From the NCBI GenBank assembly GCA_018401705.1, contig JAGYKL010000014.1, positions 1-64,000 on the forward strand: a stretch of DNA of 64,000 nt, written 5' to 3'. The position numbers were made by a program, and so were the translations under genes. Origin of the DNA: Bacteroidia bacterium. Lineage in GTDB: Bacteria; Bacteroidota; Bacteroidia; M30B66. The notes beneath the pieces were generated by a model, which made no database searches, was not told the origin of the DNA, and saw only the letters and a program-made list of their open reading frames with translations. Of this stretch, positions 29,301 through 37,420 are shown in pieces; positions within the stretch are counted from its first letter, which is position 1, and every line of letters begins with the position of its first letter.

Positions 29301-30006
29301 CCACGATGAATCCTCCACCTGTTCCATAACATTCGTCAACTACCATTCTAAATGCTAGAGCAAAATTGGCTTGATTATCTCTAGAAGCAGGAAGATTAAT
29401 TATTTGAGTTTGCACACCGGAGTTATTAAAATACAAACCACCGGCATATGTACCATTAGCACCAGTGGTTCCCCCAGCACCTCCTGTTTCATCTAACAAA
29501 TAAGTTGAGCCTCCGTCTATAGAAGTATTAACGGTTCCATAGTCATAAACTACACCTGCGTCCACCTCACCAGCGCAGCGCCATTTAAATTCAACTTGAA
29601 TATTTTCAAAGCCCACAGTAGAAACTGGCACGTAAGCCCACCTGTAGGTAATTGGAATTACAGTACAATTTGTGCCATTCCACGTTTGAAAAGGGTTGTT
29701 TGCGGTAAAAGGAGTATTTGCATTAAAAAAGCCCATTCCGAGTGAGCGACCAGATATTGGTTGATTAGATCCTGCGCCAAGGTTGGAGACATTCCACATG
29801 TGGCGGTAGTTTACATACTGAGGAGCCGTTGAGCTAGCCAGCCAGCCATTGTTAGGAGTAATCTCTGATAGCAAGGCATTTGCAAAAGAGCCGTTATTTC
29901 CATCAAAATTCTGCTGGTAAATAACCACTTGAGTAATTCCAACAGAACGAATTAGAAAAACAGAAATGACAATGAATAGTAATTTGAGGTAGAAGTTCTT
30001 CATCAT
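23332..30006 (-). CDS. Giant multidomain adhesin-like protein (2224 aa) with T9SS sorting domain
   Basis: A signal peptide (FIVISVFLIRSVGITQ) starts the protein. Order of visible modules: a jelly-roll-like region (~30-245), an Ig-like repeat (SYYYRAVISDVSCS), two GEVED-type calcium-binding domains (AAWIDFNGDGVFD and FIDYNGDGDFNDANELVG), fibronectin III (WTPLSGATNYDVEVS), another lectin-like region, a CARDB domain (PDLVIESITP, VRNTGTVDV), a right-handed beta-helix with NNTI and NTI rungs, and finally a T9SS tail ending in GVYLLRAHGNKGNVFIKKVLL. Such proteins sit at the cell surface in adhesion or polysaccharide contact. The frame is intact over 6.7 kb. Ligand unknown. Confidence 0.85.
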   Translation of the reverse strand: MMKNFYLKLLFIVISVFLIRSVGITQVVIYQQNFDGNNGSFANALLSEITPNNGWLASSTAPQYVNYRHMWNVSNLGAGSNQPISGRSLGMGFFNANTPFTANNPFQTWNGTNCTVIPITYRWAYVPVSTVGFENIQVEFKWRCAGEVDAGVVYDYGTVNTSIDGGSTYLLDETGGAGGTTGANGTYAGGLYFNNSGVQTQIINLPASRDNQANFALAFRMVVDECYGTGGGFIVDDIIVRGTPIGGCAGGTASPAYQFVETANSATITVAGYSGANIQWQVSPNGSTGWTNVSGGSGANTDTYTTSALSNGSYYYRAVISDVSCSEVSTTAEVFVAAEPVYCSGAGVGNSFLNNHIEDIGFHEWGDPNPGYLASNYLDYTDTTTYGYATVVAGQYHHFNSTIRANGTGTASTTVAAWIDFNGDGVFDNTPFSSGGELLDIVNFSSSVGNTYAAYFTVPAAISGLKRIRLRALRGNFASIDPCGNYTNSQTKDFTIRVLPSIGNQVCNTVNGNADVVLTNNTADKVYISRVLVEGPLGTLIDNNGQFFGVQAGSVITMYNYSNMMGAFSNGLQFEAGQNYTVTIEHSGYTCAAGLFIDYNGDGDFNDANELVGRLSDPLANPFIFNFTVPAGVTDGQQVAMRVRLRYDASANLGGVINACNNISDGLGLYSEVEDYRALLLSPTLVCDQVSNLTAAIGAPANGLNHHLDVNWTPLSGATNYDVEVSTDGITYGGLQNVLSSTFDFDAGDQPNTPYWFRVRARDASQTCAWTNIAAPVYTACDVPAAPLVNNASANSMDLTLSAETPVANPSITTYSILCSTTGEYLQSDGSLGITEIFQTAAAWGTTTVIGLNTETEYCFLAKARNQDGDIRGGQNSVSGLETFTTNVLNTVGGSGPTNVWWSPSSCTTGGMIYFASGGCPGGNVGFDGSFNSFYGCFLRSPAQNCTGLNSVIMTFDLSNSYFATQPNDRVYFNMWAPTSASPGGTYIAASAVNGSPTDELFFSQLRNCENVEVEFDLSTVTDKSAILFYLNASCAYNNSNVFSVRFDNISILEGSPGTCLSTTAAPFPDLVIESITPASTTLCGSGSMSYDVIVRNTGTVDVNSGSSFDVQASAGNLLCAVNTQTQSFSAGLAAGASTTFSFTLPLSGNGDVSFQVDALNSIAEGNESNNCLSDNSVVISNGLSGTYTIQAAGDYTTIASAVADLNSQGVCGPVIFNITGIFNESALITNLTGVSAINTVTFRSADSNPANAVIQQAGLTYTIDLQSAQFVIFENVTIRYTGTSASYGAVRFRTNADNNTIRNSVLSGIASTTSTVFAGAVIYAAETLAANDCENIVIENNQISGGTHGVFLDMSTSDPVGAQIIGNTIENFNRGRGVSITDYTSAIVSNNTISNNQTSGASAYGIYFGGGAGPHTIVGNYIFTTGSGRLGYGIYLGSPSTVGNNSLCANNSIQITNTTSVAYGIDQPSTTGAFWDIIHNTVYVSGGTSSGTYAFRTFGLSTDQSRLLNNIFINESSNTTATGNQTVQINNANSFTELDYNCYWTVNQGTPFRGDYVNSYTTFATYIAATGETNSINIDPEMTFVAGVGWKAGAAGIVGVGQSQASVTTDIDGNVRPNPPSMGAHEISVTCPLPDISFSVADICPDASEFIIDYSATQNNPITYSVVSVAPALPGFVPVSNQALPAAPSSVAISLPGALSAGNYGFTLTVSSAGCSSSALPFSLTILNQTPGEWLGLTSSWETPSNWACGVLPDINTDVLIPSVPSGGSFPDINSVGVAFSRNLTIASAAKVNILPGSDLEIHGDLLNSGTATAWQGTVKIAGSVTQSISGITPCAFNNLSIESGISTEALKLEQNIILTGTLNMIQGKFNLDNYSVEMGATGVVTNESNSARIFGASGELRSQRVLAANSTYNDIAGIGVSITTGSVSPGATFIERGHQSQQAGVQNNSIQRYFDISPAVNTALDATLRLNYFDDELNDIDAVNPNEADLIPWRSEDAGLSWEGQFIPAQISRDVASNWVELNGIPAFSRWTLSDWLTEPLPISLLDFQAVENAGIVYLTWVTSSEINNDYFTIERSADAVNFVEVLRRTGAGNSNTVIDYSGIDSKPLAGISYYRLKQTDFDGKFSYSPLVAVNIKQEASELNISRSNNTAIRLEWLLPSQEDFVVDVFDARGSLVLTQSVNVSKDYDLSILNHPGLKAGVYLLRAHGNKGNVFIKKVLLD

Positions 30007-30261
30007 AAAATCTCAGGCTGGGTACTTTAGTAATAAGCTAATTAACTCTCATGTGGTAAGAATTATTCAATTTGGCTTAATCTCAAATCTACATAAAAAA
30101 TAGCATTCTTTAATTTCTACCCACTAACAATAACCATGGAGACACAAATAAACCCTATTAAACAGAGGATTTCAAAAAAAACAACTCATCAATTTGCCAA
30201 AATAATATAGGCTTAAAACCGATAAAAATTGAATTAAAATCAGAATGAAATGAGTAGAATA

Positions 30262-30630
30262 TTATTTAGAGAATTTACTTGCAAATTCGTTTTCCAAATA
30301 ATAGCCTTCTAAAAGATACTTTGCCCATGAATGAGGTTTTTTCTTAAACTTTCTTTTTAGCTGCAAAAAGCCAAATAAGAGGATTGGTGAAAAGGCAAAA
30401 TAATTTAGATGATTCTGGTTACAGCCTATTTCGAAAACTAATAATCCGCCTTGGTGAGATTCCTTAACAAAGCTCTTGAAGCCAACTCGTTTTTCGATCT
30501 TATAATGAATGGGGTAATCCTTGTAATATGTAGTGCAAGAATATACACCATCAAAAAACAATAACTCTTTGAATCCCTTGGCTTTAAGCCATGAAGCAGC
30601 CATATCACATTTATTTTCAGACAATTGCAA
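30262..30630 (-). CDS. Hypothetical protein
   Basis: 122 residues, not recognised. Aromatic-rich and basic, with a short hydrophobic stretch NYFAFSPILLFGFLQL and a C-terminus of LLEGYYLENEFASKF. No signal peptide. It lies alone between the giant T9SS gene and dnaE, both oriented away from or toward it with >180 bp gaps. Codon use looks ordinary, so I regard it as probably real. Confidence 0.45.
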   Translation of the reverse strand: MQLSENKCDMAASWLKAKGFKELLFFDGVYSCTTYYKDYPIHYKIEKRVGFKSFVKESHQGGLLVFEIGCNQNHLNYFAFSPILLFGFLQLKRKFKKKPHSWAKYLLEGYYLENEFASKFSK

Positions 30631-30813
30631 GATCTTATTTGTAAGAATTCATTTCGGTTTACACTTGAAATAATAGATAAACTATCTAGTAAAATTTAAA
30701 AATAGAGTTTATTCATGACCTAAGCACTGATTAACAAAGACTTCATTATTGATTAACCAAGAGTGTTCAAAACTCTTCAGAAGTCCAAATTGCTTTTTCA
30801 TCATCTTTGTGAT

Positions 30814-33800
30814 ATGCCTGTTTTTTCACATTTACACGTCCACACACAATTTTCATTGCTCGATGGAGCAGCTGATATCAAGAAGCTTTACAAGAAAGCC
30901 ATTGAAGATAAAATGCCAGCTATTGCTATAACTGATCATGGCAATATGTTTGGGGCGTTTGCCTTTGTAGCAGAAGCTTATAAAAACAAGGGCAGTGATG
31001 GCAAACCATTGGTAAAACCAATTGTAGGATGTGAGTTTTACATGGTAGCTGATAGGCATAAGAAGACGTTTTCTAGAGACGATCGTGATGTTAGATTTCA
31101 TCAATTGCTTCTGGCTAAGAATGAAACAGGTTATAAAAATCTGATTAAATTATGCTCACTTGGATATCTTGAAGGACTTTACAGTAAATATCCAAGAATT
31201 GACAAAGAGCTAATTCTAAAACATCACGATGGCTTAATTGCAACAACTTGCTGCTTGGGAGCAGAAATCCCACGTGCCATTATTAAGTATGGACCAGAAA
31301 AAGCTGAGGAGCTTTTTAAGTGGTGGCTGGATTTGTTTGGTGAAGATTATTACATTGAGCTACAGCGCCACCATATACCTGAGCAAGAGGAAGTTAACAA
31401 CATTCTGCTAGGCTGGTCTAAAAAGTACAATGTTAAAGTTATTGCCACTAACGATTCTCACTACATTGACCAGGAAAATTCAAATGCACATGATATTCTT
31501 CTGTGTATAAACACAGGAGCAAAGCAAAGTACACCAACCAATAAAGAGTTTAATGATGAGGAAGGCGCTGCCAAAGGGACAAGGTTTGCATTCTATAACG
31601 ACCAGTTCTATTTTAAGAAGCAGGCAGAAATGAATAAGCTTTTTGCCGACATTCCAGAGGCAATAGATTATACCAATGAGATTGTAGACAAGGTTGACTT
31701 GCTAAGTCTCAATAAAAGCATTGCGCTTCCAAACTTCCCCTTCCCTGCTGAGTTCCACACTGAGATGGAATATTTGAGGCATTTAACCATGCAAGGTGCT
31801 TACGAGCGCTATGGCACTCTTGATGCTAAATCAGAAGAAAGGTTGAATTTTGAGTTGGGAGTAATTGAAAGAATGGGATTTGCTGGCTACTTTCTCATTG
31901 TAGCAGATTTCATTAAGGCTGGAAGAGATTTGGGAGTATTTATTGGTCCCGGCCGAGGTTCTGCAGCAGGCTCGGCTGTGGCATATTGCATTGGGATAAC
32001 GAATATTGACCCCATTAAATACGACTTGCTATTTGAGCGTTTTCTAAATCCTGAGAGAGCGTCAATGCCCGATATCGACACTGATTTTGATGATGAAGGC
32101 AGACAGAAAGTAATTGACTACGTTGTTGAGAAATATGGTAAAAATCAAGTAGCTCAAATTATAACCTACGGTTCGATGGCGGCGAAATCTTCCATCAAAG
32201 ACGTTGCGCGAGTGATGGACCTGGATTTGAACGAGTCGAACATGTTAGCCAAACTTGTCCCTGATAAGCCCGGAACAGTTTTAAACCGAGTTGTTCTGGC
32301 TCCTCTTGATGGAAAAGGAAGTTTGAAAGAAAAAGAAGGGTATAATAGCGACGACATGGAGAATATCAAAAAGCTCCGTGAGATTTATGAAAATAAGAAC
32401 TCCCTTCATAGTCAAGTTATTAAGGAAGCTTTAACTCTTGAAGGTTCTGTTAGAAATGTTGGAGTTCACGCAGCAGGAATCATCATTGCACCAACTGATT
32501 TAACCGATTTAATCCCAGTAGCGCTTTCAAAAGATTCAGAACTATTAGTCACTCAATTCGAAGGTAAAGTAATTGAAGATGCAGGAGTTATCAAGATGGA
32601 CTTTCTTGGTCTTAAAACCTTGACTATCATCAGAGATGCGCTTCAAATGATTAAGGAAAATCATGGAGTTGATATCGAAATTGATAATATTCCATTAGAT
32701 GATGCAAAGACTTTTGAGTTGTATCAAAGAGCCGAAACTAACGGAACGTTCCAGTTTGAAAGTGCTGGAATGCAAAAGCATTTGAGAGACTTAAAGCCCG
32801 ATAAGTTTGAAGATTTAATTGCCATGAATGCATTGTACCGCCCCGGTCCAATGGATTACATTCCAAATTTCATTAAAAGGAAACATGGGCTTGAGGCAGT
32901 AAGTTATGACCTTCCAGAATTAGAAGAATACCTCAAGGAAACTTATGGCATTACAGTATACCAAGAACAGGTGATGCTTCTTTCTCAAAAGATTGGTGGC
33001 TTTTCTAAAGGTCAAGCCGACAAGCTTAGAAAGGCAATGGGTAAAAAAGACAGAAAAACTCTAGATGAATTAAAACCTAAGTTTATTGCTGGAGCTACTG
33101 AAAAGGGACTTGATGCTAAAAAGCTTGAGAAAATCTGGACCGATTGGGAAGCGTTTGCATCATATGCATTCAACAAATCACATTCGACTTGTTATGCTTT
33201 TGTGGCTTATCAAACAGCTTATTTAAAAGCGCATTATCCTGCCGAGTTTATGGCAGCAAACCTTACAAATAACTTAAGCTCTATGGATAAGATTACATTC
33301 TTTATGGAAGAGTGTAAAAGAATGGGCATTGAGGTATTGGGACCTGAGGTAAATGAATCTAAACTTAAATTTTCAGTTAATAAGATAGGTCAAGTAAGAT
33401 TTGGCTTAGCTGCAATTAAGGGTGTTGGTGAAAGTGCAGTAGACGCTATCATCGAAGAGAGGAAAGCGAATGGTAATTATACCGACATTTATGATTTTGT
33501 GAAGCGGGTTAATTTAAGAGCTGTAAACAAGAGAACCATTGAAAGTTTAGCATTAGCAGGTGCTTTTGATAATCTTGAAATCAGCGATAGATCTATTTTC
33601 TTCCATTCAGAAGGAATGGGAAAACCTTCCTTTTTGGATGTCCTAGTTAAATTCGGACAAAGCATTCAAGAAGGAAAAGAAAGTGCGCAAAGCAGTTTAT
33701 TTGGTGACCAAGCTGAAGAAATTGAAATTCCGCCACCAGCAATTCCTAACTCTGAGAAGTGGCATATTTTGGAAGCACTTGAAAAAGAAAGAGAAGTTGT

Positions 33801-34410
33801 AGGAATCTACATTTCGGGTCACCCACTCGACGATTACAAAATGGAGATAAACAATTTCAAATTTGTTAGCCTAAATCAGTTTCATGATTTGAAGCAATTG
33901 CAAAATGGCACTGATCAAAAAAGTGGTGGAATTATAACTTCTGCAGCTCATAAGATGGGCAAAACCGGAAAGCCTTATGGATCTTTCACTATCGAAGACT
34001 TTAGCGGGAGCTACGAGTTTAGGATTTTTACCGAAACCTATCTTAAATGCAAGCATTTTCTTGAAAAAGGGAACATTGTTTACTTCAACTGGAAGGTTCA
34101 AGGCAGGTTTCACAACGAAAATGACTTAGAAGTCAAAATTGGCAAAATGGCATTACTATCAGAGCTAAAGGAAGCATACTCAATGCTAACTATGCTTATA
34201 ACTGAAAGTCATGTGGATGATGTTTTTGTAAAAAACCTCACTGAGATTATTAAGGCAAATCCTGGAAAGTGTAAATTAAAAATCAGGATTGAATCGGCAG
34301 ACCCTACATTAAGTATTAATTTGATTTCTTCAAATGTTCGTGTTGATACAAATCCCCAATTCCTCAGAGATATTGAGAGGATGATTGGCAAGTCGTATTT
34401 TCTTAATTGA
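30814..34410 (+). CDS. dnaE: DNA polymerase III alpha subunit
   Basis: 1198 residues from the ATG at 30814 (MPVFSHLHVHT); a GTG at 30763 opens the frame earlier but the PHP domain begins at this ATG. Replicative polymerase. Seen: the PHP domain (HLHVHTQFSLLDGA, ITDHGNMFGAF), GPGRGSAAGSAVAY, the catalytic Asp pair in MPDIDTDFDDEGR (~419-428), ALYRPGPMDYIP, the NKSHSTCYAFVAYQTAYLKAH finger segment and C-terminal OB-fold/tau-binding regions including YISGHPLDDYK. Slightly longer than E. coli DnaE (1160). Not in an obvious operon. Confidence 0.97.
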   Translation: MPVFSHLHVHTQFSLLDGAADIKKLYKKAIEDKMPAIAITDHGNMFGAFAFVAEAYKNKGSDGKPLVKPIVGCEFYMVADRHKKTFSRDDRDVRFHQLLLAKNETGYKNLIKLCSLGYLEGLYSKYPRIDKELILKHHDGLIATTCCLGAEIPRAIIKYGPEKAEELFKWWLDLFGEDYYIELQRHHIPEQEEVNNILLGWSKKYNVKVIATNDSHYIDQENSNAHDILLCINTGAKQSTPTNKEFNDEEGAAKGTRFAFYNDQFYFKKQAEMNKLFADIPEAIDYTNEIVDKVDLLSLNKSIALPNFPFPAEFHTEMEYLRHLTMQGAYERYGTLDAKSEERLNFELGVIERMGFAGYFLIVADFIKAGRDLGVFIGPGRGSAAGSAVAYCIGITNIDPIKYDLLFERFLNPERASMPDIDTDFDDEGRQKVIDYVVEKYGKNQVAQIITYGSMAAKSSIKDVARVMDLDLNESNMLAKLVPDKPGTVLNRVVLAPLDGKGSLKEKEGYNSDDMENIKKLREIYENKNSLHSQVIKEALTLEGSVRNVGVHAAGIIIAPTDLTDLIPVALSKDSELLVTQFEGKVIEDAGVIKMDFLGLKTLTIIRDALQMIKENHGVDIEIDNIPLDDAKTFELYQRAETNGTFQFESAGMQKHLRDLKPDKFEDLIAMNALYRPGPMDYIPNFIKRKHGLEAVSYDLPELEEYLKETYGITVYQEQVMLLSQKIGGFSKGQADKLRKAMGKKDRKTLDELKPKFIAGATEKGLDAKKLEKIWTDWEAFASYAFNKSHSTCYAFVAYQTAYLKAHYPAEFMAANLTNNLSSMDKITFFMEECKRMGIEVLGPEVNESKLKFSVNKIGQVRFGLAAIKGVGESAVDAIIEERKANGNYTDIYDFVKRVNLRAVNKRTIESLALAGAFDNLEISDRSIFFHSEGMGKPSFLDVLVKFGQSIQEGKESAQSSLFGDQAEEIEIPPPAIPNSEKWHILEALEKEREVVGIYISGHPLDDYKMEINNFKFVSLNQFHDLKQLQNGTDQKSGGIITSAAHKMGKTGKPYGSFTIEDFSGSYEFRIFTETYLKCKHFLEKGNIVYFNWKVQGRFHNENDLEVKIGKMALLSELKEAYSMLTMLITESHVDDVFVKNLTEIIKANPGKCKLKIRIESADPTLSINLISSNVRVDTNPQFLRDIERMIGKSYFLN

Positions 34411-34454
34411 GTTATTCAAATTACATCAAGGCAGAATAGAATACTATTGAGCTG

Positions 34455-34886
34455 TTAGATTTTGATTTTTTCTGGGATACAATTATCAAAGAATTTAATG
34501 ATCCGTTCAAGTCCATACCCAAAAAGGGCCCAAAGCGGAAAGTAATCAAATCTGATATAACCCATTAAATGAAGGCCCGTTTTATATTCCCATGGACAAC
34601 TGCCTGTGATTAGGTCCAGAATTGCGCCTGCGATAAATTCAACAAGTAAAATTCCAATGCCATAAGCAATAAGCCTTAAGGCTAAATGATAATTCTTCAC
34701 CATTCTCATCAAAATGGGAAATAACAGAGAAGCCGATCCATAAATGGGGAACATCCAAATGTATGAATGTCCTTCTAAGGCCCAATTTGTTTCTTCTGAA
34801 GCAATATTTATGTTAACTGCTGTGAAGAAGATTTCGGTGGTAACACCAATACAACCTAACAATAAAAACATGATTATCCTTTTCAT
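34455..34886 (-). CDS. CmpB-type putative ABC-transporter (type IV) membrane protein
   Basis: 144 residues from the ATG at 34886; the frame extends to 34940 but the first ~18 residues are not hydrophobic. Four membrane helices. Motifs HSYIWMFPIYG, EFIAGAILDLITGSCPWEY and GYIRFDYFPLWALFGYG match the small CmpB-like family annotated as putative ABC transporter permease; no ATPase is nearby, so transport is unproven. Convergent with dnaE. Confidence 0.65.
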   Translation of the reverse strand: MKRIIMFLLLGCIGVTTEIFFTAVNINIASEETNWALEGHSYIWMFPIYGSASLLFPILMRMVKNYHLALRLIAYGIGILLVEFIAGAILDLITGSCPWEYKTGLHLMGYIRFDYFPLWALFGYGLERIIKFFDNCIPEKIKI

Positions 34887-35043
34887 AAGTCTTCCTATTG
34901 GGATCTGAAATTCAATATCAACATATGTTAATAATTGCAAAAAACGAGATTTCTTATTTTTAAAACACTAACTTTCTTCTCGTTAATGGAATGCTTAATA
35001 AAATCAACGTTCCTTTATTTTAAACCTTTTAATTACTACAATT

Positions 35044-35451
35044 ATGAATCAAAAAATCGGAATTTGGATTGATCAATCCAAGGCTTCATTAGTTTCTGTA
35101 ATAGAAAAAGATGCATCAATGAGAACTATCCCATCTCAAATTTCAATGAAAATTAGAGAAGACGGTGAAGGTAAAGATTTCGGAAGGTTTGGCCATCAAT
35201 ACTTAGATCAACAAAAGAAAGTTGAGAATAAACGTATGCAGCAGAAGCATGATTTCATAAAGAATGTGCTTGAGGAGCTTAAAGATGCTCAAGAATTCGT
35301 TGTTCTTGGTCCAGCAGAAATGAAAACAGAATTAAGGAAAACAATTGAGAAGGATAAAAACTTGCTATCTAAATTAAAATCGGTAGAAAACGCAGAAAAA
35401 ATGACTGACAATCAGCTAGTAGCTTGGGTCAAGGACTATTTTAAGGAATAA
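35044..35451 (+). CDS. Hypothetical eRF1/host-attachment-like protein
   Basis: 135 residues, soluble. It begins KIGIWIDQSKASLVSV and later has FIKNVLEELKDAQEFVVLGPAEMKTELRKTI, the pattern of small proteins distantly related to the eRF1 domain-1 or host-attachment family, in which the GPAxxK motif is conserved. Their role is not known to me. Single gene, followed by a hairpin terminator. Confident it is real; function open. Confidence 0.6.
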   Translation: MNQKIGIWIDQSKASLVSVIEKDASMRTIPSQISMKIREDGEGKDFGRFGHQYLDQQKKVENKRMQQKHDFIKNVLEELKDAQEFVVLGPAEMKTELRKTIEKDKNLLSKLKSVENAEKMTDNQLVAWVKDYFKE

Positions 35452-35470
35452 AATTATTTCAATTAACATA

Positions 35471-35501
35471 AAAAGCATTCTCAATTTATGAGGATGCTTT
35501 T
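35471..35501 (+). terminator. Rho-independent terminator
   Basis: AAAAGCATTCTCA pairs with TGAGGATGCTTTT over 13 bp with one G-T pair; a T run follows on the plus strand. Confidence 0.85.
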
Positions 35502-35593
35502 TTCATTTATAGACCTGAACAAAATGTAAATTCAAAGAAATGATCATTTTAATTCGGCCGAATAAAATAAAATTATATCAAGCTTTTGTTATT

Positions 35594-35601
35594 TAAATTT
35601 G
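35594..35601 (+). promoter_or_regulatory. Candidate promoter element for the RluA-type gene
   Basis: TAAATTTG fits TAnnTTTG and lies 25 bases before the ATG at 35627. Confidence 0.45.
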
Positions 35602-35626
35602 CGTTGGCTAGACCTAAACAGGAAAA

Positions 35627-37312
35627 ATGCAAAGTGCTCATAATATAGAAAAGTATATTCACAGGTTTAGTAAGCCAATAGAAACAGCACTTCTAAATAA
35701 AAAACTAAACAGTCCTTTTAATTACACTCCTGATTCGCTTGCATTAGCAGCTGTTGAACAAGTTCAAGAATATCTCGAAAGACAAAACGATTGGCTTCAT
35801 GACTTCGGCTTAGCAGAACCTAAAGCTAGTTCAATGGGAAAGATGTTTGGGGTCTTAGTTGTCTTAGACGAAAATAATGTTCCTGGCTTTTTGGCAGCAT
35901 TCTCTGGTAAGCTAGCCGGAAAAGTAAAACTGGGAAATTTTGTTCCTCCCATTTATGATATGCTAGATGAAGATGGCTTTTATAGAAAAGGTGAAGAAAT
36001 GCTTAATCAACTCAATTTAAAAATTGAGGAATTGGAAAATGATTCTAACCTACTAAAGTTTAAGCTTGAACATAAAGCATTAATCTCATCTGCTGAAGAA
36101 GAAATTGAAAAAGTAAAGAATGACTTTAAATCTTCAAAAATCAAAAGAAAAGAGCAAAGAGATAATTTGACTGATGTTTTAAGTGATGAACAGAAACAAG
36201 AAATACTTGAAAATCTTAATAATCAAAGTAGAGAAGCACATCGGATTTACAAAAGACTTACTGCTCATTGGAAAGAAGAGATTAGAAAGCATAGAAAGCT
36301 TTACGATGCAGCTTCGGATGAAATTAATAATTTAAAGCAAATTAGAAGAGAAAAGTCAATATCACTGCAAGACGAACTGTTTTCTCAGTATCATTTTGTA
36401 AATTCTCAACTTGAGCAAAAGGGAGTGTTTGAACTATTTCAACATGTGGAAAAACCTCCTTCAGGAGCAGGTGATTGTACAGCTCCTAAATTATTTCAAT
36501 TTGCATTTCAAAATAAATTACGCCCCCTGAGTGTTGCAGAGTTCTGGTGGGGTAAATCTCCAAGTTCTGAAATCAGAAAACACAAGAATTTCTATCCTGC
36601 CTGCAAAGGCAAATGCGAACCTATTTTAAACCACATGCTTCAGGGCTTCGATTTAGTAAAACCCTCGAAACTTCCTCAAAAAAGTGAAGACGTTTCTTTG
36701 GAAATAATTTTCGAAGACGAAAATATTCTTGTTATAAACAAACCTGAAAACCTCCTCTCAGTTCCAGGAAAAATCGTAGCTGATTCTGTGTACTCGATTT
36801 TAAAAGAGAAATACCCCTACTCTACTGGACCTTTACTTGTGCACCGACTTGATATGGCTACCTCTGGCATTCTGCTTATTGCCAAATCAATGGAAATCTA
36901 TCAATTGTTGCAACAGCAATTCATCAACCGACAGGTTAAAAAATCATATGTAGCTGTTCTCGACGGAAGAATCAAAGACTCCAAAGGCGAAATTAATCTT
37001 CCTTTAAAGGTCGATCATTACGACAGGCCAAGGCAGATGGTAGATTTTGAACATGGAAAACAGGCAATCACCAAATGGGAATTAATTGAGCAAGTTGGAA
37101 ACTCAGCTCGAATCAGATTTTTTCCAATAACGGGAAGGACTCATCAATTAAGAGTACACGCTGCTCATCATCTAGGACTAAACACCCCAATAAAAGGAGA
37201 TGACATTTATGGTCATGAAGCAAGTCGTTTGCATTTACATGCCGAGAGCTTAGAAATTATCCACCCGGTAACGGGTGAACATCTTACTTACTATTCGCAT
37301 TGCCCTTTCTAG
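35627..37312 (+). CDS. RluA-family pseudouridine synthase with long N-terminal extension
   Basis: 561 residues, about twice the size of ordinary RluA enzymes. Residues ~365-561 are the catalytic domain: LVINKPENLLSVPGK, the motif II HRLDMATSG with catalytic Asp409, and RTHQLRVHAAHHLG. It isomerises uridine in rRNA or tRNA. The first ~350 residues contain a long charged coiled coil (~120-260) and a Cys-containing segment with GAGDCTAPKLFQFAF and FYPACKGKCEPILNHML. Such extended versions are known in several Gram-negative groups; the RNA target is not evident. Confidence 0.88.
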   Translation: MQSAHNIEKYIHRFSKPIETALLNKKLNSPFNYTPDSLALAAVEQVQEYLERQNDWLHDFGLAEPKASSMGKMFGVLVVLDENNVPGFLAAFSGKLAGKVKLGNFVPPIYDMLDEDGFYRKGEEMLNQLNLKIEELENDSNLLKFKLEHKALISSAEEEIEKVKNDFKSSKIKRKEQRDNLTDVLSDEQKQEILENLNNQSREAHRIYKRLTAHWKEEIRKHRKLYDAASDEINNLKQIRREKSISLQDELFSQYHFVNSQLEQKGVFELFQHVEKPPSGAGDCTAPKLFQFAFQNKLRPLSVAEFWWGKSPSSEIRKHKNFYPACKGKCEPILNHMLQGFDLVKPSKLPQKSEDVSLEIIFEDENILVINKPENLLSVPGKIVADSVYSILKEKYPYSTGPLLVHRLDMATSGILLIAKSMEIYQLLQQQFINRQVKKSYVAVLDGRIKDSKGEINLPLKVDHYDRPRQMVDFEHGKQAITKWELIEQVGNSARIRFFPITGRTHQLRVHAAHHLGLNTPIKGDDIYGHEASRLHLHAESLEIIHPVTGEHLTYYSHCPF

Positions 37313-37420
37313 AAAAGTATCTTTTCATCATGATTTGAAGGGACGGTTAATTTCACTTACATCAGGCTTATAATACAAAATTGAAATTATATTGTATTTT
37401 CAACCAATTAAAGTCTATGT

